Part shown: positions 17,015-26,173 of the stretch, in pieces
How positions within the stretch are numbered: the stretch's first letter is position 1
How the letters are laid out: every line of letters begins with the position of its first letter
Assembly (NCBI GenBank): GCA_964489835.1
Contig: CAZBBC010000018.1
Span: forward strand, 1-53,795
Direction: 5' to 3'
Origin: CAZBBC01 sp964489835
GTDB lineage: Bacteria > Calditrichota > Calditrichia > JAJRVZ01
DNA: 53,795 bases
Position numbers and translations under genes: made by a program
Notes under the pieces: model-generated
The model's input: only the letters and a program-made list of their open reading frames with translations
Told to the model about the DNA's origin: nothing
Database searches by the model: none

Positions 17015-18172
17015 TCAATGATTAAACACTACCAGTATTTGCAGTCCCTTTCCGGCATAAAGATTATTGATCGTACTTGTTTGAAATAATTGAAACTGAT
17101 CCGGATTCCAGAAGCCCATCAGATAGAAGCTCCAGTTGTCATATGTCCTTTGCCAGCTGATAAAGCGATACCCATTTTTGTTATCCCAATCATAGTAAAT
17201 CATACCAGTCAAATCATCCAGTAGACCGATCGGATAATTCAGGGAAAGGGCAGTCATGGAAACGCCCTCACCGGTACCAAATGCTTTCTCAGAAGTGCAC
17301 AGGGTAAAATGCTCAGCGATGGCACCTAATCCATTACCAATATCAAAGGTGTAATCCACACCAATATTGGTCTGACGCTGGTAAGATAATTGATCATCAG
17401 TCAAATCTCTGTGGATAAGCGCACCTTCCAGCCAAAGACCCACTTCGATATCCCATTTACCATCAAGTCCAATCCGGTTTTCTGCAACACCGGATGGAGA
17501 TGCTACCAATGGTCCCATTGGATTTTTTAACGGATCAAGAGAACGATGATGATAGGTTACGGCAAACTCCCCGGTAAATAAGGGAACCTGAAATCGCCCG
17601 CCATACTCCGGTTTATTTTTGTCGGAGACAAATATTTCCCAGCCCCGGGTTTTGTCATTTCCATAAAGAACCCAGAGCCAGATATTGGCATTATTAAGAA
17701 AATAATAACGTCCCAGGATTCCATAGACACCGTCAGTCAGCTGCAAGGGATCGCGTGGATCAATGCTGTCGAACCACATCATCGGACGCAACAACATGGC
17801 TGATCCGAAATTTATTTTTTGCAAACCCATACGAATCTCATATTGCGAAGAAGACAAGCGCAACCACAGGCGATAAGCGCTAAAATTGTGGTAGGTATCG
17901 ATGCTGTCACCGTTATGAGAAAACTGAGCCGTTCCGTACATGTTAAAGGATATTTCACTATCAAGCCAATAGTTACTAACATCCGTTCCCAACAATAAAT
18001 CCGGAATATAGCGCAAGCCGGTCTGGGTGGCGATATCCGGATTGGTCACCGCCCAGCCGGATATCTGTCCCCGGAAATCAGTCTCAGCAGCAAAGATTTG
18101 CCGGGGATTAAGGGAAATTATCACAGCGATAGCAGGTAACAAGAATATTTTAACGATAGATGGTCGTATCAT
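17015..18172 (-). CDS. Outer-membrane beta-barrel protein
   Basis: 385 residues with a signal peptide (IFLLPAIAVIISLNPRQIFA, then AETDF). The rest alternates aromatic and polar residues in short strands (LWLRLSSSQYEIRMGLQKIN, YYFLNNANIWLWVLYGND, FAVTYHHRSL, SLNYPIGLLDDLTGMIYYDW) and ends in an aromatic strand, LQILVVFNH. This is the look of a porin-like outer-membrane barrel. The ATG overlaps the TetR stop (ATGA), with GAGGA upstream, so the two are translationally coupled. Its position ahead of a Lol/MacB-like ABC system suggests that it forms or monitors the outer-membrane end of the export path. No specific barrel family recognised. Confidence 0.75.
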   Translation of the reverse strand: MIRPSIVKIFLLPAIAVIISLNPRQIFAAETDFRGQISGWAVTNPDIATQTGLRYIPDLLLGTDVSNYWLDSEISFNMYGTAQFSHNGDSIDTYHNFSAYRLWLRLSSSQYEIRMGLQKINFGSAMLLRPMMWFDSIDPRDPLQLTDGVYGILGRYYFLNNANIWLWVLYGNDKTRGWEIFVSDKNKPEYGGRFQVPLFTGEFAVTYHHRSLDPLKNPMGPLVASPSGVAENRIGLDGKWDIEVGLWLEGALIHRDLTDDQLSYQRQTNIGVDYTFDIGNGLGAIAEHFTLCTSEKAFGTGEGVSMTALSLNYPIGLLDDLTGMIYYDWDNKNGYRFISWQRTYDNWSFYLMGFWNPDQFQLFQTSTINNLYAGKGLQILVVFNH

Positions 18173-18774
18173 GATTCCTCGGAACCCGGTTTTGGTAATA
18201 TTCCATAGAAAATGAAGTTGTTTATCTCCATGACAAAGTCTTTGTAGGTCGAATAATTATTCACCAGTTTGTCATCTTTTACCAGTAATTTTATATTATT
18301 AATCATCGCCAGCAGGAACTCAGGATGTATATCGGGGCGAACCTCACCTTTTTTCTGTGCTTCCCTGATAAAATCCAAAAAACGGTTAATACTATCGCGT
18401 GACTGATCTTCAAAGAAATTTTTAAGCTCCGGTATGGCATAAAAATATTCAAGAGCAAATTGATGACTGATTTTTGCGCTCAACTCCTCTTTCATTTTTA
18501 ACACTAATTGCAGTTTATTTTCGAAGGGGATGTCCATTGCTTTAATCTCATCAAATCTTTCCAGGCCCTGTTCAATCGCCTTTTCCCACAAGAACCGGAC
18601 CAGGTTATTTTTATTTTTAAAATATTTATAAAAAGTCATTTTACTAACCGCGGCGGTCTGACATATTTCTTCCACAGAAACACGCTTTATTCCGAATGTT
18701 TGAAAAAGTTCTTGCGCGGTTGATAAAATATCCTTTTTCTTTCCGGGAAGGGCTAATTTTGATAGATCTATCAT
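18169..18774 (-). CDS. TetR-family transcriptional regulator
   Basis: 201 residues from ATG 18774 (MIDLSKLALPGKKKDIL). The upstream in-frame region to 18861 reads as AT-rich operator DNA, and AAGGAT lies about 10 nt before this ATG. The N-terminal TetR helix-turn-helix is clear: KKDILSTAQELFQTFGIKRV, then SVEEICQTAAVSKMTFYKYF KNKNNL. The C-terminal ligand domain is divergent. It leads the operon and overlaps the beta-barrel gene by 4 nt, so it probably autoregulates the whole ABC/LolA/barrel unit through the TATACGA boxes just upstream. Ligand unknown. Confidence 0.92.
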   Translation of the reverse strand: MIDLSKLALPGKKKDILSTAQELFQTFGIKRVSVEEICQTAAVSKMTFYKYFKNKNNLVRFLWEKAIEQGLERFDEIKAMDIPFENKLQLVLKMKEELSAKISHQFALEYFYAIPELKNFFEDQSRDSINRFLDFIREAQKKGEVRPDIHPEFLLAMINNIKLLVKDDKLVNNYSTYKDFVMEINNFIFYGILPKPGSEES

Positions 18775-18795
18775 AATTGACGAAATCCTTATTAA

Positions 18796-18853
18796 TATAC
18801 GAAATATATAATTAATGACATATATCGTATATATATTACAATATAGTATACGA
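18796..18853 (-). promoter_or_regulatory. Candidate TetR operator: three TATACGA boxes
   Basis: TATACGA at 18796-18802, its inverse TCGTATA at 18825-18831 and TATACGA at 18847-18853 form two overlapping inverted pairs. They lie in the AT-rich region directly upstream of the TetR start. Box spacing (29 and 22 nt start to start) and location fit autoregulation. No experimental support. Confidence 0.6.
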
Positions 18854-19181
18854 ATAATCAAGGAAAAGTTTCCATTATTTTTCTTTGACTGGGTGATTCT
18901 GCGCTATATATTATGTCTGTAGGATAATTTAATAATCTGGTCTATTGGTAGCATAATCCAGGGTTGCGAACAAATATATCAATTAATCACTCCCTTAAGC
19001 GGGAAGTATTAAACAAGATAATCCCGACAAAGCCGGGATCCAAAAAACGGAAAGGATTACAGGATAATATGTCTTTTTAATATCTTGTCTACCTTGTAAT
19101 GTAGAAGAATAATATCGAATAAATACAAAATACTGGAACTATCATAAATAATATTGTTGCTAATTTAAAACAGTACATAAT

Positions 19182-19465
19182 CCAATAATCTTATCCTCGT
19201 AGAGGATAAAATATTGTAGTAGAACATGCATAAACTAAGACACCATCCTCGTAGAGGATGAATTATTGGCTGTATTTGTAGATTTATTGAAAAATATTTA
19301 TTTGAATTTTTTGATTAAATTTCTCACAACAGTTCGGTGCTTATATAATGTTTGCAATGATGAATCCTCTACGAGGATTTTATATTTTTGGGTTACGATT
19401 TTTTTCTACAATAATAGAACCTCTACGAGGTTAATAATCTAATTTGGTCAAATCGCCCCGGCGAT
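19182..19465 (+). mobile_element. Internally deleted, non-autonomous copy of the IS200-like element at 39562-40297
   Basis: Carries both ends of the full element in opposite orientation. There are two palindromes at the left (19192-19208 and 19244-19260, centre CCTCGTAGAGG) and two at the right (19363-19379 and 19418-19432, centre CCTCTACGAGG). The outer end reads AATCGCCCCGGCG, also found in the full copy. Between the ends, the transposase gene is reduced to its last codons and stop (GAAAAATATTTATTTG then AATTTTTTGATTAAATTTC, 19291-19325). The rest of 18862-19613 has no gene; CACGAA-type words lie near its right end. Confidence 0.85.
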
Positions 19466-19613
19466 CCCTGCCTGCCCCGTAAAACGGGATCTACGACGCG
19501 GCAGACACGGCACCGCGGCGAAAATATTAAAGATTTTAGCTCGAATAGTAGATACCACGAAACACACCAAGATTATTAATTATAAAGAATGATATTTTAG
19601 TGAAAGATCAAAC

Positions 19614-21110
19614 GTGAAACGTCAAAATATTTCCAGTCATCCTGCTATGAGAGTTGTTTTCAGCCTGGGGCTATGTATATTGCTGATGGGCTCATTTATA
19701 TCTTGTGCCCGTAAAAACAACAATTCTCCTAATTTCCTGGTGATTCTTGTTGATGATCTGGGTGCCAGGGATGTCGGTTGTTATGGGCAACAATTTATTG
19801 AAACGCCAAATATCGACCGGCTCGCTTCCCAGGGAATGCGCTGGACCCATGCCTATTCATCCTGTCCGGTCTGTTCCCCGACCCGTGTCGCTTTACTAAC
19901 CGGCAGGAATCCGGCCCGGGTGCATTTCACGGGACATATCACCAGTATCGGGTGTCACCGGCATCCTGAAAACAGCCGGATCATTCCACCCGCTGATCTG
20001 ATGGATCTTCCGCTTGAGGAGGAGATTATTCCTGAAGCACTTAAATCTGCCGGTTATGTTTCCATAAGCATTGGTAAATGGCATGTTGGAAGGGAAGGGC
20101 ACTGGCCCATCGATATGGGGTTTGATATGAATATTGCCGGTTGGACCCATGGTTCACCACCCAGCCACTTCTATCCCTATGAGAATCCTGGAAATGAATG
20201 GAATTCTTCCATTCCTACTCTTAAAGGGGGAACACCAGGTGAATATCTTGCCGACCGACTGACCAATGAGGCCATAAAATTTATAAACGATCATAAGGAC
20301 CGGCCTTTTCTTGTGTATCTTCCCTATTATGCGGTTCATACACCCCTGGAAGCACCGGAAGAACTTATCGTAAAATATCAATCCATCCTCAGAAACACAC
20401 CTGTTATTAATCCCATCTACGCTGCCATGGTTGAAAACCTCGATCAGAATATCGGCCGCCTGCTGCTGATTCTTAACGAATTTGAATTATCCGAGAACAC
20501 GGTAGTGATAGTTACATCGGATAATGGCGCCCTGGCATCGGTCACGGATAATTCGCCCTATCGGAATGGAAAAGGTCATTTGTACGAAGGAGGCATCCGG
20601 ATACCGTTGGTTGTCCGTTGGCCCGGTCATATACCGCCGGCAAGCCTGTCCCAAAACCTTACGATCTCAGAAGATATATTTGCGACCATTGTTGATATCG
20701 CAGGTTGCGGAAATAAACCAGGATCAATTATTGACGGACGTTCCCTGGTGCCGGATTTTACAGGTGAGACACAGAATGATATCGAACTGCATTGGTATTA
20801 TCCACATTATGCCCCTCAGGGAAACATGCCGGGTGCGGCTATTCGGTCCGGTTCCTACAAACTGATCGAGTTTTATGATCCGGAAAAAGTAGAATTGTAT
20901 AACCTCGAAGAAGATATAGGAGAAACCCATAACCTGGCAGAAAAGTTGCCCGAGAAAACGACGGAACTCCTGGTTAAATTACATCTGTGGCTGAAGGAGG
21001 TGGATCCGGTCATGCACACAACGGTTGAAATCCCAAATTCGCCGGGAGGCGCAAATCCGCCCACTAGCGTGATCCTAGGCACTAAAAAATTGATTAGATT
21101 GCTTCGCTAA
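19614..21110 (+). CDS. Sulfatase (Cys-type, FGly-dependent), lipoprotein
   Basis: Hydrolyses sulfate esters, probably on a sulfated glycan at the cell surface or in the periplasm. Seen: lipoprotein signal with LMGSFISC (Cys31), metal-binding ILVDDLG (Asp47/48), the formylglycine motif CSPTR (Cys87) in PVCSPTRVALLTGR, SIGKWHVG, and the metal-binding VTSDNGA segment. It is 498 residues from GTG 19614. ATG 19647 (MRVVFSLGLC) would also give a clean signal peptide, and neither has a strong ribosome site. The C-terminal ~30 residues (from about EIPNSPGGANPP to KKLIRLLR) are encoded by two dispersed repeats, not by sulfatase sequence. No maturase gene lies in the window. Substrate unknown. Confidence 0.9.
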   Translation: MKRQNISSHPAMRVVFSLGLCILLMGSFISCARKNNNSPNFLVILVDDLGARDVGCYGQQFIETPNIDRLASQGMRWTHAYSSCPVCSPTRVALLTGRNPARVHFTGHITSIGCHRHPENSRIIPPADLMDLPLEEEIIPEALKSAGYVSISIGKWHVGREGHWPIDMGFDMNIAGWTHGSPPSHFYPYENPGNEWNSSIPTLKGGTPGEYLADRLTNEAIKFINDHKDRPFLVYLPYYAVHTPLEAPEELIVKYQSILRNTPVINPIYAAMVENLDQNIGRLLLILNEFELSENTVVIVTSDNGALASVTDNSPYRNGKGHLYEGGIRIPLVVRWPGHIPPASLSQNLTISEDIFATIVDIAGCGNKPGSIIDGRSLVPDFTGETQNDIELHWYYPHYAPQGNMPGAAIRSGSYKLIEFYDPEKVELYNLEEDIGETHNLAEKLPEKTTELLVKLHLWLKEVDPVMHTTVEIPNSPGGANPPTSVILGTKKLIRLLR

Positions 21111-21123
21111 CGCTCGCAATGAC
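21028..21123. repeat. Dispersed repeats forming the sulfatase C terminus and stop
   Basis: Bases 21028-21077 (AAATTCGCCGGGAGGCG, AATCCGCCCACTAGCGTGAT) match the intergenic repeat at about 43785-43830. Bases 21091-21123 (AGATTGCTTCGCTAACGCTC then GCAATGACG) match the common AGATTGCTT...CGCAATGACG repeat seen in longer form at 39291-39328. The sulfatase stop TAA lies inside the second repeat. Confidence 0.75.
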
Positions 21124-21358
21124 GCTTCCATCAGCAGGCACGTGCGAGAACGCAAAGAAATTGTCCACGAATTTCACGAATTATCACGAATTGACACGGA
21201 TTTCATTTAAAAATTATTATCAATCTAGTTTTAATCCGTGTAATCCGTTGATAAAAGTTTTTAAAATCTTTGCTAAAAAACAAAGTTTTTTGGTACAATA
21301 GCTTAATAATAAAAATAGAAAAAATTCGTGAAATTCCTGGATTAAATTTTCTCTTTTT

Positions 21359-21496
21359 GCCGTCTATACCAGAAACTGCGGCGCTTTCGGGATTAGGGTA
21401 GCACAACCGGCTGACCTGGATCAGGCACTGAAGGACCTTTTTGCCAAAAATCAGCCGGGAATGGTGGAGATCATTAGTGATTCGGAATTGATTTGA
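21359..21496 (+). pseudogene. C-terminal remnant of a ThDP-dependent enzyme (acetolactate synthase-like)
   Basis: 45 codons plus TGA read as the end of a thiamine-diphosphate enzyme: CGAFGIRVAQPADLDQAL, then KDLFAKNQPGMVEIISDSEL. The GAFGIRV...PADLDxAL...PxMVEIIxD pattern is the conserved C terminus of the acetolactate synthase/pyruvate oxidase superfamily. There is no start codon, and in-frame stops appear just upstream (21329), where a CACGAA-type repeat abuts. A once-complete gene has been lost by deletion or repeat-mediated rearrangement. Confidence 0.7.
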
Positions 21497-21526
21497 GAAT
21501 TTGGAATTCGAATTTTTCTATCTTTG

Positions 21527-21690
21527 TTCTTTTTGCTTGATCAAAAAGAACCAAAAAATCAAGGCTGTAAAATAATTTGAAGAAATTCTGCCGCTCGCTT
21601 CACTGAATTTTTTAAACTCGCTACGCTCAGACAGTAAAAAATTCTTTCGTTCCGCTTCGCGGAGAATTTCTAACAAATTATTTTAATGCC
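21527..21690. repeat. Composite palindromic repeat upstream of the HTCS gene
   Basis: TTTGTTCTTTTTGCTTGATC, AAAAAGAACC and AAAATCAAGGCTGTAAAATA match the reverse complement of 11107-11165. A larger imperfect palindrome follows, with arms GAAATTCTGCCGC (about 21582) and GCGGAGAATTTC (about 21659). The remainder of 21497-21991 holds TTGGGATTTTGG-type words and no gene. Confidence 0.7.
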
Positions 21691-21991
21691 GTCTTTTCCT
21701 TTCTTTCTCAAGATCTGGATGTTGATTTGTCTTTGGGCATTGGGATTTTGGAATTATTTGGGATTTGGTACTTGGAATTTCCCGAAGGGTCAGAGGTCGA
21801 CATATTTAATCGGGAACATTGGACATTAAGGATTGGCTGTTCCCATAGTTCGAATTATGGAGCCGACAAGGACATGAGGTATAATGAATATGATGTAGAA
21901 ATTTTACAATATATGTTTTTTTTAACTTTTATCTTTATTTAGCCGCATTATTCTTCTATATTCTTTTAATACTTCTTGACACCTCGATCCT

Positions 21992-24900
21992 ATGGCCAAA
22001 TATTTAAAGATAATATGTTTATCGATATTTCTACCGGTAGTCATTATCGCTCAAAATTCCAACTTCATATTTGATTATCTTACCGTTGAACAGGGCTTAT
22101 CAGATAATGGCGCCAGTTTTATAGTACAAGATCATCAGGGTTTTATTTGGATTGGCACAGAAGACGGCTTAAACCGTTATGACGGTTATTCTTTTAAAAT
22201 CTATCGACATGATCCTGAAGATGAAAACAGTTTATCCGATAACCTTATCTGGTATCTTACCGTAGACAAATTAGGAACGTTATGGATTGGGACCTTATGG
22301 GGCCTGGACAGATATGATCAGATAAATGATCAATTCATTCGATACAGACATGATCCAGATAATCAGAATAGTTTATTTGGTAATGAAATTTCATATATTA
22401 ATGATGATAGAGCCGGGAACTTGTATGTATGTACAGACCAAGGTGTCAACATCTTTGACCGACAAACTGAACAATTTACTCATATAATTCACGACCCTTT
22501 GAATTCAAACAGTCTGAGCAGCAACAAAACTAGTTGCTTAGTTGAAGATCAATATGGTTATTTGTGGATTGGAACCCGTAGTGCCGGACTCGATAAATAT
22601 GACAGAGTAAATCAACAATTTTTCCATTACAGATATGATCCGAAGGATCCTACGAGTATTTCTCAGGATCAAATTGATGCTATCTATGAGGATACTGAGG
22701 GAACATTATGGATAGCCACCATTGACGCCGGACTAAACAAATATGACAGGAAGTCGGATAGATTCAAACGCATTCAGGCCAATCCTTCTGATCCGGCAAG
22801 TATCAGTTTTAATGCATTACATGATATATTTGAGGATCGACAGGAGCGTTTTTGGATTGCAACGCGAAGAGGACTCAATCTGTTTGATCGAAAAACAGAA
22901 AAGGTAACTTATCAGTATAATGATAAAATGTCGTTCACCGATATCTTTGAAGATAATTTTGGTACTATTTGGTGTGGAACAGCCACCGCTGGTGTTGCCA
23001 AATTAAATATTGAAAAAAAACAATTTCCAAATACTGTTGCAAATATCTATATAGGTGGAATGATCGGGTATAGATCAGGAATATTTTTGTTTGGAGGGGG
23101 TAAGGAGCTTATTAGATATGAATTAAATGGAGATATGAAAATATACCCAATTAAACCTGGAGAAAGATTTAATCCTGTGGCAAAAGATCCCGATCAAATA
23201 CAATCATTCTGCAAAGATCGGGAGGGTATTTTCTGGATTGGTACCTGGTATAAACTTTATACATTTAATCCACGGACGGAGCAATTTAAGAGGGTTCCCT
23301 CTAGTAATTTGAATTCTATTTTACAGAATATTAGAAATTCCGGTGTGGCGACTGAACAGGGAATCCTTTCGATATTAACGGATGAAAGCGGCAGAGTTTG
23401 GATGGGTACAAATATTGGCGTTATATGCTTTGAAAAATCAACCGGTAAGGTTACACACTTCCAGAACAACCCGAATAATCCTGGAAGCCTGAGTTCTAAT
23501 GTTGTACAGCATCTATATATTGACAGTCATGGGTTGTTATGGATCGCAACAAGAGACGGCCTGAATTGTCTTGATCCTGTGAAAGAAACTATAAAACGCT
23601 TCTACCATATTCCAAAGGACTCGACAAGTATTAATCATAATGATATCAAGGCGATTTGTGAATCGAAATACAGTGACGAACCGTGCCTTTGGGTTGGCAC
23701 TGTAGCAGGCATCAATAAATTCAATAGATATGACAATACTTTTAAATTTGTTACACCCAATGATGGATCATTTATAAGAAATATTTGTGGTATTCTGGAA
23801 GATTATCAGGGAAATCTTTGGATCAGCATTACCGAAGGATTGATAAAGTATAATCCACGAGACGGATCTACTAAAAGATTTAATAAAGACGATGGGCTGC
23901 AACCTGGTCGATTTAAGCCAAACGTATGTGTTTATCATGATGGCTTAATGTTTTTTGGAGGTAATGAAGGATTTACTTGTTTTCATCCGGACAGTATTAA
24001 AGATAACATCAGTTTGCCGCCAATTGTAATCACCAGTTTTAAAAGGTTTAATAAAGAAGTGAGACTCGATACAGCGATTACCCAGATCAGAAGAATATGT
24101 CTTTCCCATGAAGATAAAGTTATCGCTTTTGAGTTTGCTGCATTGGACTTTACAAATCCCGGGAAAAACCAATACGCCTACAAATTGGAAGGATTCGATG
24201 AGGAATGGCTTTATTCCGGAAACAAACATGATGTAACCTATACAAATCTTTCTCCGGGGAACTATGTATTTAGGGTTAAGGGAACCAACCACGACGGCAT
24301 TTGGAATGAAAAAGGAACAACGCTACGTATTATTGTAACACCGCCCTGGTGGCGGACGACCTGGTCTTATCTTATTTATGTAATAATACTCCTGATCTTG
24401 CTCTATTCCCTACGTAAATATGATCTCAAACGGCAGCATCTGAAACACCAGTTAGCCCTGGAACATGAGTATTCGGCGAATCTGCAGAAAATTGATCACA
24501 TGAAATCGCGTTTTTTTGCCAATATTTCTCATGAATTCCGTACACCACTCACACTTATCCTCGGGCCGATTAAAAAATGGCTGCCACAGCTGCGCGACCG
24601 TGATCTAAAGCAGGATTTACAAATGATGCAGCGCAATGCGAACCGCTTATTCCGGCTGATCAATCAATTATTGGACCTGTCTCGTCTGGAGTCGGGGGGC
24701 ATGACTCTGCAAGTCCGGGAGGAACGTATCGCACAACTACTCAGAGGATATGTCCAGTCTTTTGAGTCATTAGCGAAGATAAAAAAAATTAATCTCGATT
24801 TTGTCGTTGAAGACGAATCGATCAGTGTATATGCGGACCGGGATAAGATAGAAAAGATCATGAATAATCTGCTCTCCAATGCCTTCAAATTTACACCAGA

Positions 24901-26173
24901 GAGGGGGAAAGTTTGTGTAGCAATAAAACACCCCCCTCAATCCCCTCCGCCAGTCGGTGAATCTTCGACGTTTACTAAGGGGAAAAAAGTTTCGTCCCCC
25001 CTATTAAGGGGGGAGACAGGGGGGTGTAAAGAGAAAAATTCCCAATTCCGAATTCCGAATTCCGATTTCGTAGAAATCATTGTCACAAACAGCGGTTCCT
25101 ATATTCCTCCTGAAAAAACCGCTCATATCTTTGACCGGTTCTATCAGGCGGATGATTCTACCATACGGGGACATGAGGGCAGTGGCATTGGGCTTGCCTT
25201 AACAAAGGAGCTGGTTGAATTACATCATGGCCAAATTACTGTTGAGAGTAAAATCGACAAAGGGACTACTTTCATCGTTAGCCTGCCATTGGGCCAAGGA
25301 CATTTGAATGAACTGGAAATAATTAATTCTGCACCTCCTTCCTCATATAAATTTGAAGATGAGTTATTATATGAAACCGTAGAAGCAGGAAATGTCCGGC
25401 CAAAAGCCAGGAAAAAATCACCTCTAATCATGATCATCGAAGATAATCCTGATGTACGTTTTTATATTCGTGGGCATCTGGAATCCTCTTTCCGGATTAT
25501 TGAGGCCGGCGAAGGGAAGGAAGGGCTAAAATTAGCGATAAAAAAAATCCCGGATCTGATTATTAGTGATGTAATGATGCCGGGGATGGATGGATTTGAA
25601 GTGTGTCAAAAAATAAAAACGGACGAACGCACCAGCCATATCCCGTTTATCCTGTTAACGGCCAAAGCGACGACGGAAGATAAGATTGATGGCCTGCAAA
25701 CCGGTGCTGACGATTATCTTACCAAACCTTTTGATGCCGATGAGTTACGGGTACGGATAAATAATTTAATTACACAAAGAGAGAAGTTGCGAAATCATTA
25801 CCTGAAAACACAACAACTTGTTTCGGATAATGTGGGAGTAACGCCGGCAGACAAAGTATTTATATCTAAAATTAATTCCATTACGGATGCACATCTTGCA
25901 GAACCAGACTACAGCATCGCATCATTGGCCCGGGATGTCGGTTTTAGCCACTCTCAACTCATACGTAAGCTAGAAAGTTTAACCGGTTTAACACCCAGTC
26001 TCTTTATCCGCACCAGACGCCTACTTCACGCCAAACTATTATTGGACCAAAAGGTGGGCAATATTTCACAGGTTGCTTATGACTGTGGATTTAATAATTT
26101 GTCCTATTTCTCGCGAAGTTTCAGATCTCAGTTTGGCCAGCTTCCTTCAGAGTATATCAAAGACCCGCACTAA
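21992..26173 (+). CDS. Hybrid two-component system regulator (HTCS)
   Basis: A one-protein sensor kinase/response regulator of 1,393 residues. Order: signal peptide (1-20); regulator-propeller repeats (about 28-690) with many WIGT..GLNRYD blades; Y_Y_Y domain (about 715-780, ending GNYVFRVKGTNHDG); one TM (about 790-808); HisKA with H-box NISHEFRTPL (His847); HATPase with N-box NLLSNAFKFTPE and GSGIGLALTKEL; receiver (about 1143-1255) with Asp1193 in SDVMMPGMDG and Lys in LTKPF; and AraC helix-turn-helix (about 1290-1390). It should sense a glycan fragment in the periplasm and drive neighbouring genes. Residues about 979-1025 inside the ATPase domain are encoded by dispersed repeats and look like an in-frame insertion. 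No SusC/SusD pair is linked. The Shine-Dalgarno is weak. Confidence 0.93.
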   Translation: MAKYLKIICLSIFLPVVIIAQNSNFIFDYLTVEQGLSDNGASFIVQDHQGFIWIGTEDGLNRYDGYSFKIYRHDPEDENSLSDNLIWYLTVDKLGTLWIGTLWGLDRYDQINDQFIRYRHDPDNQNSLFGNEISYINDDRAGNLYVCTDQGVNIFDRQTEQFTHIIHDPLNSNSLSSNKTSCLVEDQYGYLWIGTRSAGLDKYDRVNQQFFHYRYDPKDPTSISQDQIDAIYEDTEGTLWIATIDAGLNKYDRKSDRFKRIQANPSDPASISFNALHDIFEDRQERFWIATRRGLNLFDRKTEKVTYQYNDKMSFTDIFEDNFGTIWCGTATAGVAKLNIEKKQFPNTVANIYIGGMIGYRSGIFLFGGGKELIRYELNGDMKIYPIKPGERFNPVAKDPDQIQSFCKDREGIFWIGTWYKLYTFNPRTEQFKRVPSSNLNSILQNIRNSGVATEQGILSILTDESGRVWMGTNIGVICFEKSTGKVTHFQNNPNNPGSLSSNVVQHLYIDSHGLLWIATRDGLNCLDPVKETIKRFYHIPKDSTSINHNDIKAICESKYSDEPCLWVGTVAGINKFNRYDNTFKFVTPNDGSFIRNICGILEDYQGNLWISITEGLIKYNPRDGSTKRFNKDDGLQPGRFKPNVCVYHDGLMFFGGNEGFTCFHPDSIKDNISLPPIVITSFKRFNKEVRLDTAITQIRRICLSHEDKVIAFEFAALDFTNPGKNQYAYKLEGFDEEWLYSGNKHDVTYTNLSPGNYVFRVKGTNHDGIWNEKGTTLRIIVTPPWWRTTWSYLIYVIILLILLYSLRKYDLKRQHLKHQLALEHEYSANLQKIDHMKSRFFANISHEFRTPLTLILGPIKKWLPQLRDRDLKQDLQMMQRNANRLFRLINQLLDLSRLESGGMTLQVREERIAQLLRGYVQSFESLAKIKKINLDFVVEDESISVYADRDKIEKIMNNLLSNAFKFTPERGKVCVAIKHPPQSPPPVGESSTFTKGKKVSSPLLRGETGGCKEKNSQFRIPNSDFVEIIVTNSGSYIPPEKTAHIFDRFYQADDSTIRGHEGSGIGLALTKELVELHHGQITVESKIDKGTTFIVSLPLGQGHLNELEIINSAPPSSYKFEDELLYETVEAGNVRPKARKKSPLIMIIEDNPDVRFYIRGHLESSFRIIEAGEGKEGLKLAIKKIPDLIISDVMMPGMDGFEVCQKIKTDERTSHIPFILLTAKATTEDKIDGLQTGADDYLTKPFDADELRVRINNLITQREKLRNHYLKTQQLVSDNVGVTPADKVFISKINSITDAHLAEPDYSIASLARDVGFSHSQLIRKLESLTGLTPSLFIRTRRLLHAKLLLDQKVGNISQVAYDCGFNNLSYFSRSFRSQFGQLPSEYIKDPH
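24928..25070. repeat. In-frame repeat insertion inside the HTCS kinase domain
   Basis: A 100-bp element with perfect 10-bp terminal inverted repeats (ACACCCCCCT at 24928, AGGGGGGTGT at 25018-25027) and internal CCCCTATTAAGGGGG words belongs to the same family as 12331, 16825 and 36663. It is followed by AATTCCGAATTCCGAATTCC (25038-25070), a common intergenic word repeat. Both stay in frame with the kinase. Confidence 0.8.

Noticed and set aside
19192..19432. CCTCGTAGAGG palindromes as a CRISPR array
   Set aside because: Spacing is irregular, only four units occur, they are true palindromes, and both ends match an IS200-like element. No cas gene is nearby.
21727..21942. 71-codon ORF before the HTCS
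   Set aside because: Built from TTGGGATTTTGG-type word repeats. No ribosome site and no conserved look.
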